DNA from: Bacteroidales bacterium
Lineage (GTDB): Bacteria > Bacteroidota > Bacteroidia > Bacteroidales > UBA932
Assembly (NCBI GenBank): GCA_017631875.1
Contig: JAGBSL010000021.1
Coordinates: 1-64,000 of the forward strand
Reading direction: 5' to 3'
Length of the DNA stretch: 64,000 bases
The position numbers were made by a program, and so were the translations under genes. Below, in pieces: positions 46,004-53,618 of the stretch. Positions within the stretch are counted from its first letter, which is position 1; each line of letters starts with the position of its first letter. The notes below the pieces were generated by a model, which ran no database searches, was not told where the DNA came from, and saw only the letters and a list, made by a program, of their open reading frames with translations.

Positions 46004-47947
46004 TTACACTTCTGCGAGGATGGTTGCTGAGGTTGCTGAAGCGGAGATTGTCGAGCCTGAGTATGCATTGAGGCCGTCGGCATCCGCCTTGCCGTCCTTT
46101 GCGAGGACTGTGTAATTACCCTGCGGGATGTTTACCTTCACGTTCTTCTTAGAACCGTTGAGGAGCACTGTGAGCGACTTGGCGCTGTCGATGCCCTCGA
46201 GGCCGCTGATGCGGAATGCAACCACGCATGGGTCGTCAACTTCAATGAACTCGAGCTTCTCACGCACGAGGGCAGCATCGCCGAGGCAGAAGCCTGGGTG
46301 CGCATGGCGGATAGCGGCGAGACCTGCATAGTAGTCCACGAGGTCCTTGTACTGGGTCTTGTATGTCCAGTCGATTGCGTTGATAGAGTCAGGGCTGTTG
46401 TAGCTGTTCTTCACGCCCTGCTTGTGGCGGTAGAGTTCTTCACCTGTGAAGATGAAAGGAATTCCCTGTGATGTGTATACTGCTGTCTGAGCAAGCTTCA
46501 CCATGGCGAGGCGCTCCTTCTCGGATGCCTTCGTAGCCTCCTCGAGACGGTCGCGCAGACAGTGGTCGTCGTGGCAGCTTACGTAGCTCACGTGCTGGAG
46601 AGGGCTGATAGTCCATGCCTCCACTGTCACCTGAGGGTGCTCGATACCGCCTACGATACCGAACTCCACGTTTGCCTTGTTACCTGCTACGCCGTCCATG
46701 AAACCGGCATTCTCGCAGCCGAGAGGGCCACGGACTGCGTCACGGATGTTGTCGCTGAACGCTCCGATCCTGTCGAGCATGTGCGTGTTGACCTTGAGGG
46801 CGATCTCCTCTGCAGGATATGCAGGAGCCTGTGCCGCCCAACCCTCACCGTAGATGACCACGTCAGGGTCGATGGCATGGAGGCGCTCGCTGATGAGATT
46901 CATGGTCTCGATGTCATGGATAGCCATGAGGTCGAAACGGAAGCCGTCGATATGGTACTCCTTCATCCACCACTCGAGAGACTCGAGCATGTACTTGCGG
47001 AACATAGCCTGCTCCGACGCTGTCTCATTGCCGCAGCCTGAGCCGTCGAAGAAGGTTCCGTCCTCGCGCATGCGGTAGAAGTAACCCGGCATTGTGCGCT
47101 CGAAACCTGTCTTTGAAGCGTCCGTAGTGTGGTTGTATACCACGTCGAGGATCACGCGGAAGCCGGCGTTGTGGAGAGCCTGGATCATCTGCTTGAACTC
47201 CCTGATGCGGGTTACAGGGTTGAACGGATCGGTAGAATATGAACCCTCTACAGCGTTGTAGTTGTATGGATCGTATCCCCAGTTGTACTGGTTGTTCTCG
47301 AGGTGAGCCTCATCCACTGTGATGAAGTCAGTCGACGGAAGGAGCTGCACGTATGTGATGCCGAGCTCCTTGAGGTGGTCGATACCTGTAGCGAGGCCGT
47401 CAGGGTTCTTTGTTCCCTCCTCTGTGAGGGCGAGATACTTACCCTTGTTGGTTACGCCTGAAGTCGGATGGATAGAGAAATCCCTGTGGTGCATCTCGTA
47501 AACGATGATGTCGGATGGGGCGATCTTAGGACCCTTGTCCTCTGCCCATCCCTCTGGATTTGTCTCAGTCCAGTCAATCACTGCTCCACGGGTTCCGTTT
47601 ACTCCGACTGCCTTTGCAGCGATGCCGGCAGTCTCCTCGAGCCACTGGCCGTTCTTCTGCACCTGGAATGTATAGAAAGCACCCTTGACGTCTTCCTTGA
47701 CGGTCGCCTTCCACAGGCCATCCTTTCCGAGCTTCATGTCCACAGCCTTGAACGGAGTTTCCTCCTGTGCTGTGGTGTAGAGCTTGAGCTGAGCTGCCTC
47801 AGCATCCGGTGCCCATACTGCAAACTCTGTCTTGTCACCCATGTAGACACACTCCTCGAGCGTATCCTTCGGTACGTTGAGCGCGCTGTCAGTAGCGCAA
47901 GAGACCATTAAGGCCGCAGCCATTGTTCCCATCAGAAAATTCTTCAT
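46004..47947 (-). CDS. pulA: Type I pullulanase, GH13, lipoprotein
   Basis: I use the ATG at 47947 (647 residues, MKNFLMGTMAAALMVSC lipobox); an upstream GTG frame has no signal. Residues 30-125 are a CBM48-like domain (TEFAVWAPDAEAAQLKLY), and the barrel carries the pullulanase hallmark YNWGYDPYNYNAVEGSYSTD. The catalytic residues are D339 (GFRFDLMAIH), E368 (VIYGEGWAA) and D460 (SYVSCHDDHCL). It hydrolyses alpha-1,6 branches of pullulan or amylopectin fragments. It leads the group of four degradative enzymes; a palindrome upstream at 48041-48059 could be an operator. Confidence 0.96.
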   Translation of the reverse strand: MKNFLMGTMAAALMVSCATDSALNVPKDTLEECVYMGDKTEFAVWAPDAEAAQLKLYTTAQEETPFKAVDMKLGKDGLWKATVKEDVKGAFYTFQVQKNGQWLEETAGIAAKAVGVNGTRGAVIDWTETNPEGWAEDKGPKIAPSDIIVYEMHHRDFSIHPTSGVTNKGKYLALTEEGTKNPDGLATGIDHLKELGITYVQLLPSTDFITVDEAHLENNQYNWGYDPYNYNAVEGSYSTDPFNPVTRIREFKQMIQALHNAGFRVILDVVYNHTTDASKTGFERTMPGYFYRMREDGTFFDGSGCGNETASEQAMFRKYMLESLEWWMKEYHIDGFRFDLMAIHDIETMNLISERLHAIDPDVVIYGEGWAAQAPAYPAEEIALKVNTHMLDRIGAFSDNIRDAVRGPLGCENAGFMDGVAGNKANVEFGIVGGIEHPQVTVEAWTISPLQHVSYVSCHDDHCLRDRLEEATKASEKERLAMVKLAQTAVYTSQGIPFIFTGEELYRHKQGVKNSYNSPDSINAIDWTYKTQYKDLVDYYAGLAAIRHAHPGFCLGDAALVREKLEFIEVDDPCVVAFRISGLEGIDSAKSLTVLLNGSKKNVKVNIPQGNYTVLAKDGKADADGLNAYSGSTISASATSATILAEV

Positions 47948-48040
47948 TGATATCATAATGTTTTGTGTTTCATTCGTAAAATTTGTCAAAAACACGACAA
48001 TCGGTTTCTAACAAATCTTACGAATATACGCTTTTTCCCT

Positions 48041-48059
48041 TATATATTTTCAATATATA
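48041..48059. promoter_or_regulatory. Palindrome upstream of pulA, possible operator
   Basis: TATATATT-TTC-AATATATA is a perfect 8-bp inverted repeat about 95 bp upstream of the pullulanase start. Close to it on the minus strand is TAAGATTTG (48020-48012), a -7-like element with one extra base. The 274-bp gap 47948-48221 contains no gene that I can see. Confidence 0.4.
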
Positions 48060-48147
48060 AACCCAATTGTTGAAACATTATGACGAACGGCCGGAATTCC
48101 ATGATGAACCTTGAAATCAAGAAGCAATTATGAATCAGCTACTTACA

Positions 48148-48183
48148 TTATCTCCTTGCCGCCAAAAGGGAGCAAGGAGATAA
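48148..48183. terminator. Hairpin after the second SusD gene
   Basis: TTATCTCCTTGC (48148-48159) pairs perfectly with GCAAGGAGATAA (48172-48183). It lacks a U-tract on the minus strand, so it may act as a processing or attenuation hairpin and not a full terminator. Its core is almost the same as that of the terminator at 53545-53578. Confidence 0.55.
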
Positions 48184-48221
48184 CACAAAACACTGATATA
48201 CAATCGTTTACCAAATACACT

Positions 48222-49919
48222 CTAGTAACCCGGGTTCTGGACAAGGGCCTTGTTGGTGGCGAGTTCGGTCGGAGGGAGCGGGAAGAGGCAGCGGTAGGCC
48301 GGGAAGGCCGCGCCGGCGTACGAGTCACCGCCCTTGTACGGCCAGAGGAGGTCGGCTGTGTGGTAGAGGCCGAAGCGGATGAGGTCGGTGCGGCGGTGGG
48401 CCTCCCAGAGGAGCTCGCGGGCGCGCTCGGCAAGGAGGAAATCCGGAGTGATTTCCGACGGCGGAGCGACCCCGGCGCGGGTGGAGGCGGTGAGGCCGGC
48501 CGGTGAGGCGGCAGTGGCAGCGGGAGCGGAGGTGGTGAGGCCGGCGCGGGTGGCGAGGGCATGGATGTATGGCTGTGCCTCATCCGGAACCCCAAGGTTC
48601 ATGCACACCTCAGCGTAGATCAGGTATATCTCAGCCAGGCGGATCATCGGAAAGTCCACATTGGAGTTGCTCATCGTCGCTGACTGCGGAAGATATGACT
48701 GATTGGTCTCTCCCGATGGTATGTTATTGAATTTCAAGGATGTCCAACCGTTCATAAAGTTATAAAGAGCACCCTCCATGGACTCTGATCGGCCCTTGAT
48801 GTAGAAGAGTTCTCCCCTCTTGTCGGCAGATTCGTACTCACCGGAAACATAGTCCTGTCCGCTGACGTCAAAGTATTTTGATACGAATTCATACGGAACG
48901 CGCAGGCCGGCCCAGCCGTTGACCTGGCCGTTCGGGCGAGATGAGTCTGTGATGTCCGTCGAGGCCATCGAGGCGCTTAGGATGTAGGTCGTGCCGCCGT
49001 ATGAATTGATGTTATTGTTATCATAGTCTACAGCCCAGAGGAACTCTCCGCGGGCCGATGCATTCTGGCCGTTATCGCCTCGGAAGAGGTCTGCGTATGA
49101 AGGGCAGAGCTGATAGCCCATAGTAAATATATCTTCACACAAAGCCTTGGCTTCCAAAGACATGTCTACACCAGTATAGACTTTGGAATTCAGGTACATG
49201 CGGGCCAGAAGTCCGGCAGCGGAACCCTTGTCGGCACGGGGATACAGTGCACGCGCCTCCATTATGGGACTATCGTCAGCCAGAAGGGCTTCAAGTTCAC
49301 CGACACAATAGTCGAATATCTGTGCACGAGGTGCCTGTGAAGGGAAATATGTGCCTCCGAAAGGTGAATTTTCAGTTGTGAAAGGCACATTTCCGAAGCA
49401 GTCCAGAGCGATCCAGTAGAGGTAGGCCCTGATGAACCGGGCCTCTGCACGGAAGGTCTGGATCTTTGCCGCAAGGTCGGCTGACACCCCACGTGATGCC
49501 AGTTTGTCAGGGGTGGTCTGGCGGAGGTATTCGTTCACGAAGGCCACGCCCTGGAGAGTGCGGACATAGACCGCATAGATGGCGTCGTTCTGGACTCCGG
49601 TCCATGTGTTCGTGTTAAGTGCGCGCACCCATGCGTCGTTTTCCCATGAGCATTTGGCTTCATCTGTGGTGGTCTCCTGGACTGACCAGAACGCACGGAT
49701 CAGTTCCGATGCGCCGCCATCCATAGGCTGCATGTCCGTCAGGTCGTTGGTGACGAACTGGAAGTACAGGCGCGTCAGGCCTGCAAGATATGCCTCCTCG
49801 GAGTCGCCGTAGACGTATTCGGATATCGGCTCCGTCTTGTCAAGCGGCAGGGTGTCAAGATCCTGCACGCAGGAGGTCAGGAGTGCGGCCAGTGCCGCTG
49901 TGTATATTATCTTTTTCAT
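48222..49919 (-). CDS. SusD-family starch-locus lipoprotein, second copy
   Basis: The 565-residue protein (lipobox AALLTSC) is a paralogue of the SusD at 59521: both have DLxTxPLxxT near the N-terminus, ADGGASELIRAFWS or similar (here MDGGASELIRAFWSVQETT), NEYLRQT and LLxRMYLNSKVYTG. Near the C-terminus it carries an extra Ala/Pro-rich stretch (AGLTTSAPAATAASP then AGLTASTRAGVAPP) encoded by very GC-rich DNA at 48463-48555, just before LLAERARELLWEAHRRTDLI. It is separated from its SusC partner (50396) by 476 bp of repeats, in place of the usual 20 or so. Confidence 0.93.
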   Translation of the reverse strand: MKKIIYTAALAALLTSCVQDLDTLPLDKTEPISEYVYGDSEEAYLAGLTRLYFQFVTNDLTDMQPMDGGASELIRAFWSVQETTTDEAKCSWENDAWVRALNTNTWTGVQNDAIYAVYVRTLQGVAFVNEYLRQTTPDKLASRGVSADLAAKIQTFRAEARFIRAYLYWIALDCFGNVPFTTENSPFGGTYFPSQAPRAQIFDYCVGELEALLADDSPIMEARALYPRADKGSAAGLLARMYLNSKVYTGVDMSLEAKALCEDIFTMGYQLCPSYADLFRGDNGQNASARGEFLWAVDYDNNNINSYGGTTYILSASMASTDITDSSRPNGQVNGWAGLRVPYEFVSKYFDVSGQDYVSGEYESADKRGELFYIKGRSESMEGALYNFMNGWTSLKFNNIPSGETNQSYLPQSATMSNSNVDFPMIRLAEIYLIYAEVCMNLGVPDEAQPYIHALATRAGLTTSAPAATAASPAGLTASTRAGVAPPSEITPDFLLAERARELLWEAHRRTDLIRFGLYHTADLLWPYKGGDSYAGAAFPAYRCLFPLPPTELATNKALVQNPGY

Positions 49920-49941
49920 ATTATTTCATTTTTATTGTTAC

Positions 49942-49980
49942 AGATTGCCACGTCGCCCTTCGGACTCCTCGCAATGACGT
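49942..49980. repeat. Palindromic interspersed repeat, copy 4
   Basis: It begins AGATTGCCACG and ends CTCGCAATGACGT, the same family as 9824-9858, 32011-32047 and 40315-40349. It lies right upstream of the second starch SusD gene, between it and its SusC. Confidence 0.85.
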
Positions 49981-49994
49981 GAGGCTCGTTACCT

Positions 49995-50186
49995 TTTCCG
50001 GACACGACGCAAAGTTTTTGGACAATTTCCCTGCGTCGCAGCAGGGTTTCAGCTCTTTGTAAGAGGTTTCCGGACACGACGCAAAGTTTTTGGACAATTT
50101 CTCTGCGTCGCGGCTGGGTTTCAGCTCTTTGTAGGAGGTTTCCGGACACGACGCAAAGTTTTCGGGGGATTTTCCTGCGTCGTGGC
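49995..50186. repeat. 72-bp tandem hairpin array, three units
   Basis: Units start at 49995, 50067 and 50139 (period 72 bp; the last is cut after about 48 bp). Each begins TTTCCGGACACGACGCAAAG and contains CGACGCA and TGCGTCG arms that pair. The first two continue with GGGTTTCAGCTCTTTGTA. A single copy of the hairpin lies at 23107-23145. Confidence 0.85.
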
Positions 50187-50208
50187 AATCGGGATCATCT
50201 ACAAACAG

Positions 50209-50392
50209 TTTTAGTGAAGGTTTCACTGCCGAGGTTCACTATAACCACTCTTTCTTCCAGATACATGGTCGGTTTTCCGAGATTCTAGTGAAGGTCTGAC
50301 TGCCGAGGTTCACTAGAACCACTCTTTCTTCCAGATACATGGTCGGTTTTCCGGGGTTCTAGTGAATACCTGACGGCAAAGGTTCACTAGAA
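50209..50392. repeat. 74-bp tandem hairpin array, two and a half units
   Basis: Units start at 50209, 50283 and 50357 (period 74 bp). Each opens with TTCTAGTGAA (TTTTAGTGAA in the first) and has a pairing TTCACTAGAA about 30 bp on, then ACTCTTTCTTCCAGATACAT. The third unit stops at 50392, four bases before the SusC stop codon at 50396. Confidence 0.85.
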
Positions 50393-50395
50393 CTG

Positions 50396-53300
50396 TCAGA
50401 ACTTCACGTTCAACCTCAACGAGTAGGTGCGGGAGCGGGGCCACATGGCGTTGTCGATGCCGTTTTCGGAAGTGGTTTCCGGGTCAGGGCCGCTGTAGCC
50501 GGTCAGGATGAAGACATTCTGCATGCTGGCGGCAAGGCGTATTGTCGTGCCCCACCGTCCGACATCCCGGAAGGTGTATCCGGCATTGAGGTCATCCAGA
50601 CGGAAGAAGGAACCGTTCTCCAGGAAGTAATCCGAGTACCACTGCTGGGCGCTGTTCGGCTCCACGAACCCCGTGGTCTTCACCAGCTTGGCCTGGTTCG
50701 GAAGGGCTCCGGAGTTAAGGTCAAGACTGGCTGTGGAGTTGGCCGAAGCGAAGTCGTTGAATATCCATGTTCCGGCTGATCCATGACCGTTGAGACCGAA
50801 GTCCCAGTTGCCGTACGACACCTTCACATTGAGTCCATAATAGAACTTCGGAGCCGGGCTCTTTCCCGTCATGTACCTATCTCCATCCGTGATCACACCG
50901 TCATCATCCAGGTCCTCGAACTGGTTCTGCAACGGCCTGCCGTCTGCATCATACTTCTGCTTATATGTAAAGTATGTGTATGGAGCATAACCTACCATCT
51001 GGCGGGACAGGTATCCGCCCGTTCCCTTGGAAATGGTTCCGGTCTCTATGTAGTAGTTATCATCCTCAGTGACATTGAGTTGAGTAAACTTCGTATCCTG
51101 AAATGTGCCATTGAATCCTATCTGCACGCTCCATGGGCCCGTCTGCACCGGAATTCCGGTGACAGAGAATTCCAGTCCCTTGTTGCGGATGGATCCGACG
51201 TTCGTCATGAGTCTGTTTCCGAAATTCGAGCCCATAGGCACCTGGACGGAGTTGAGAAGGTCCTTGGTATCGCGAAGATATGCGTCAATGCTTCCGCTCA
51301 GCCTATTGTCAAAGAATCCATAATCGAGACCGACATTATATGTGGTCGTGGTCTCCCACCTGATCAGAGGGTCATACGCCTGCGGGGTGAGCATGTTCAT
51401 AAAGTTCTCATCACCCATGTTATACATGTAGGATGGGTTGTTCGACATGACGTAGCGGGCCATATGGACATAATCCCCTATCCCGTCCTGCTGGCCGGTC
51501 TGACCGACGGAGAGCCTGAGTTTCAAGGCGGTGACAGCCTTGACATCCTTAAGGAAAGGCTCATGAGCGATGTTCCATGCAAAGGCGCCAGATGGGAAAA
51601 ATCCCCATCTGTGCGCCGACGCGAACTTGCTGGAGCCGTCCCCGCGAGCTGTGAACGTGAAGACATATCTGGAATCAATCGAGTAGTTCACACGTCCGTA
51701 GAACGACACCAGGAAGTTCTCGTTCCTATACATCAGGTACCTTGAATCCAGGGTCTCGCCAGGATTCAGGTTCGGTTTGTGAGTGACATTGAAATAGTTG
51801 ATGCTGCGGTTTGCCGCGTAATTGTTCTGCCATGAATATCCGGCTACAGCATCCACACTATGGATACCCCATGTGTCCTTGAAGGCAGCATAGGCCTCAA
51901 AGGTCTGGCTGCGGCTGAGGTTATAGCCTCGGTTATACCTTCCGACACCGAGGTTTGCAGTGTCGGTATAGGCCTGGAATGAGCCCGGAGTCACGCCGTT
52001 GTATGAATCCGTAACCGTGATATCCAGTCCGGCGCTGACATTGAAACTGAGTGCCTCAAATCCATGAACCTTGTAATCCACCGCCGCACGACCGATGAAA
52101 CGCGCCGATCGGGCGTCGCTCAGATTATCATAAAGCATAGACAGAGGGCTCGGACCGACCAGAACGTTCGGAGCGAACAGATTGCCGCGGCCATTTCCAT
52201 AATTCCAGAATCCGTTCGTTGTCGAGTAGTCTATCGTACCGTCAGCATTACGCCAGTACGGGTCCTGCGTCGGATTGAAGAAGGCCGCCTTACCGACCGT
52301 TCCGCCGTCAGAATAGTCCTGATATGAGTACACACCCTTGGCATTGAGGTCAAAGCTGAGATGTTTATCGAAAAAGTCCGGAGACAACGTTACATCGATC
52401 GTTCCTCTGTCATATCTGGCCTCCTTCAGGGTTCCCTGCTGGCCCAGATACGCAATTGAGGCCCTGTACGGCATCCTGCTGCGTACATTTCCCGACACGC
52501 TGACGCTATGGTCGGTCGCCACGGCCGGCCTAAACACCATGTCCTGCCAGTCAGTCAGCTGATTGCCCTTCAGCTGCGCGATTCTATCTCCCGTCGGAGT
52601 GCCGGCAGGATACACCTGCGCATAAAAGTCCACTAGCTCAGACGGCGACATGACCGGCACCTTGCCGGCAATATGCTGCAGGCTCACCGAACCCGAATAT
52701 GTAACCTTCGGCTTGGCGCCGTAGCCCTTCCTGGTGGTGATTATGATCACACCATTAGATGCTCGCGAGCCATAGATTGCCGCTGCCGAAGCATCCTTGA
52801 GTATTGTAAATGATTCTATATCATCGGGATTGAGCAGGTCCAAGGGATTTGACATTGCCCCACCCGCACCCTGTGCTATCGGGACCCCATCGATGACGAT
52901 CAATGGGTCATTGGAGGCATTCAATGAAGCCGAACCTCTGATCCTGATGCGCGAGCCCGAACCCGGTCCTCCGTCTCCCGGGGTCACAAGCAGGCCCGGA
53001 ACCTTGCCCTTGAGCATGTCCTGGGTATTGACCACTGCTCCCCTGTTGAGATCTTCCGCCTTGAAGGCTATGATGGAACCGGTCAGGTCATCTTTCTTTA
53101 CGGTTCCATATCCTATGACCACCACTTCGTCAATGAACTCTGCATCCTCCTGAAGAGTGATCGTCTCGGGAACTTGCGACGCACGGTAAGCCTGGGAAGC
53201 ATATCCTATGCAACTTATCTCTACTTTTGCGTCAGGCCCGCTGACCCTCAGAGCGAAACTTCCGTCCAGATCCGTTGAAACTCCGTTTGATGTACCCTGC

Positions 53301-53440
53301 TCCACCACAGTGGCACCAATGACCGGCCCCACCTGGTCCACAACCCTTCCAGAGACGGCATATTCGTCCTGTGCAGACAAAGAGGCGCCAACCGCACATA
53401 ACAGTACAACCAACGCCATCAATTTTCTAATCCTATCCAT
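50396..53440 (-). CDS. SusC-family TonB-dependent transporter, second copy in the starch locus
   Basis: I use the start at 53440 (1014 residues, MDRIRKLMALVVLLCAVGAS signal); the frame from 53539 adds 33 residues without signal character and crosses toward the upstream terminator. Domains are the carboxypeptidase-like region (YAVSGRVVDQVGPVIGA), the TonB-box-like DEVVVIGYGT, the plug (IRGSASLNASNDPLIVIDGV, IYGSRASNGVIIITTRK) and the barrel ending SLRLNVKF. It is closely similar to the SusC at 61161 throughout, for example LNRGAVVNTQDMLKGKVPGL against LNRGAMVSTQDMLKGKVPGL. It should import malto-oligosaccharides; a slightly different range from the first copy is inferred. Confidence 0.96.
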   Translation of the reverse strand: MDRIRKLMALVVLLCAVGASLSAQDEYAVSGRVVDQVGPVIGATVVEQGTSNGVSTDLDGSFALRVSGPDAKVEISCIGYASQAYRASQVPETITLQEDAEFIDEVVVIGYGTVKKDDLTGSIIAFKAEDLNRGAVVNTQDMLKGKVPGLLVTPGDGGPGSGSRIRIRGSASLNASNDPLIVIDGVPIAQGAGGAMSNPLDLLNPDDIESFTILKDASAAAIYGSRASNGVIIITTRKGYGAKPKVTYSGSVSLQHIAGKVPVMSPSELVDFYAQVYPAGTPTGDRIAQLKGNQLTDWQDMVFRPAVATDHSVSVSGNVRSRMPYRASIAYLGQQGTLKEARYDRGTIDVTLSPDFFDKHLSFDLNAKGVYSYQDYSDGGTVGKAAFFNPTQDPYWRNADGTIDYSTTNGFWNYGNGRGNLFAPNVLVGPSPLSMLYDNLSDARSARFIGRAAVDYKVHGFEALSFNVSAGLDITVTDSYNGVTPGSFQAYTDTANLGVGRYNRGYNLSRSQTFEAYAAFKDTWGIHSVDAVAGYSWQNNYAANRSINYFNVTHKPNLNPGETLDSRYLMYRNENFLVSFYGRVNYSIDSRYVFTFTARGDGSSKFASAHRWGFFPSGAFAWNIAHEPFLKDVKAVTALKLRLSVGQTGQQDGIGDYVHMARYVMSNNPSYMYNMGDENFMNMLTPQAYDPLIRWETTTTYNVGLDYGFFDNRLSGSIDAYLRDTKDLLNSVQVPMGSNFGNRLMTNVGSIRNKGLEFSVTGIPVQTGPWSVQIGFNGTFQDTKFTQLNVTEDDNYYIETGTISKGTGGYLSRQMVGYAPYTYFTYKQKYDADGRPLQNQFEDLDDDGVITDGDRYMTGKSPAPKFYYGLNVKVSYGNWDFGLNGHGSAGTWIFNDFASANSTASLDLNSGALPNQAKLVKTTGFVEPNSAQQWYSDYFLENGSFFRLDDLNAGYTFRDVGRWGTTIRLAASMQNVFILTGYSGPDPETTSENGIDNAMWPRSRTYSLRLNVKF

Positions 53441-53443
53441 ATA

Positions 53444-53469
53444 AGTCCGTTTTAATTTCTCTACGGACT
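53444..53469 (-). promoter_or_regulatory. Leader hairpin next to a SusC start codon
   Basis: AGTCCGT (53444-53450) and ACGGACT (53463-53469) are 7-bp perfect arms with a 12-nt loop, three nt upstream of the ATG at 53440. It is placed like the hairpin at 12911-12948. Confidence 0.45.
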
Positions 53470-53535
53470 CCGCTACGCAATCCTCATTCCAAACCCCACC
53501 TGCGCCCCAGAAAACGCAACTTGCTGAAACACAGC

Positions 53536-53578
53536 ACAAAACAAAAAGTCCTTGCCGACAATGGGGAGCAAGGACTTT
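53536..53578 (-). terminator. Rho-independent terminator after the GH13 amylase
   Basis: Eleven-bp perfect arms (53545-53555 and 53568-53578) with a 12-nt loop are followed on the minus strand by TTTTTGTTTTG. It separates the SusC-SusD-SusE/F-amylase operon from the second SusC gene. Confidence 0.85.
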
Positions 53579-53618
53579 GCATAAGTGATTATGTAGCAGA
53601 GGCTTACGCCTCGCATGG

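Noticed and set aside
49916..50226. Minus-strand frames of 90 and 101 codons in the SusC/SusD spacer
   Set aside because: They are translations of the 72-bp tandem repeat and change frame meaninglessly between units.
49995..50392. Possible CRISPR array
   Set aside because: The periods are 72 and 74 bp and the whole unit is repeated, including the parts that would be spacers. No cas genes are near.
50783..51745. Plus-strand open frame of 320 codons
   Set aside because: Antisense to the SusC gene at 50396-53440; no family features.
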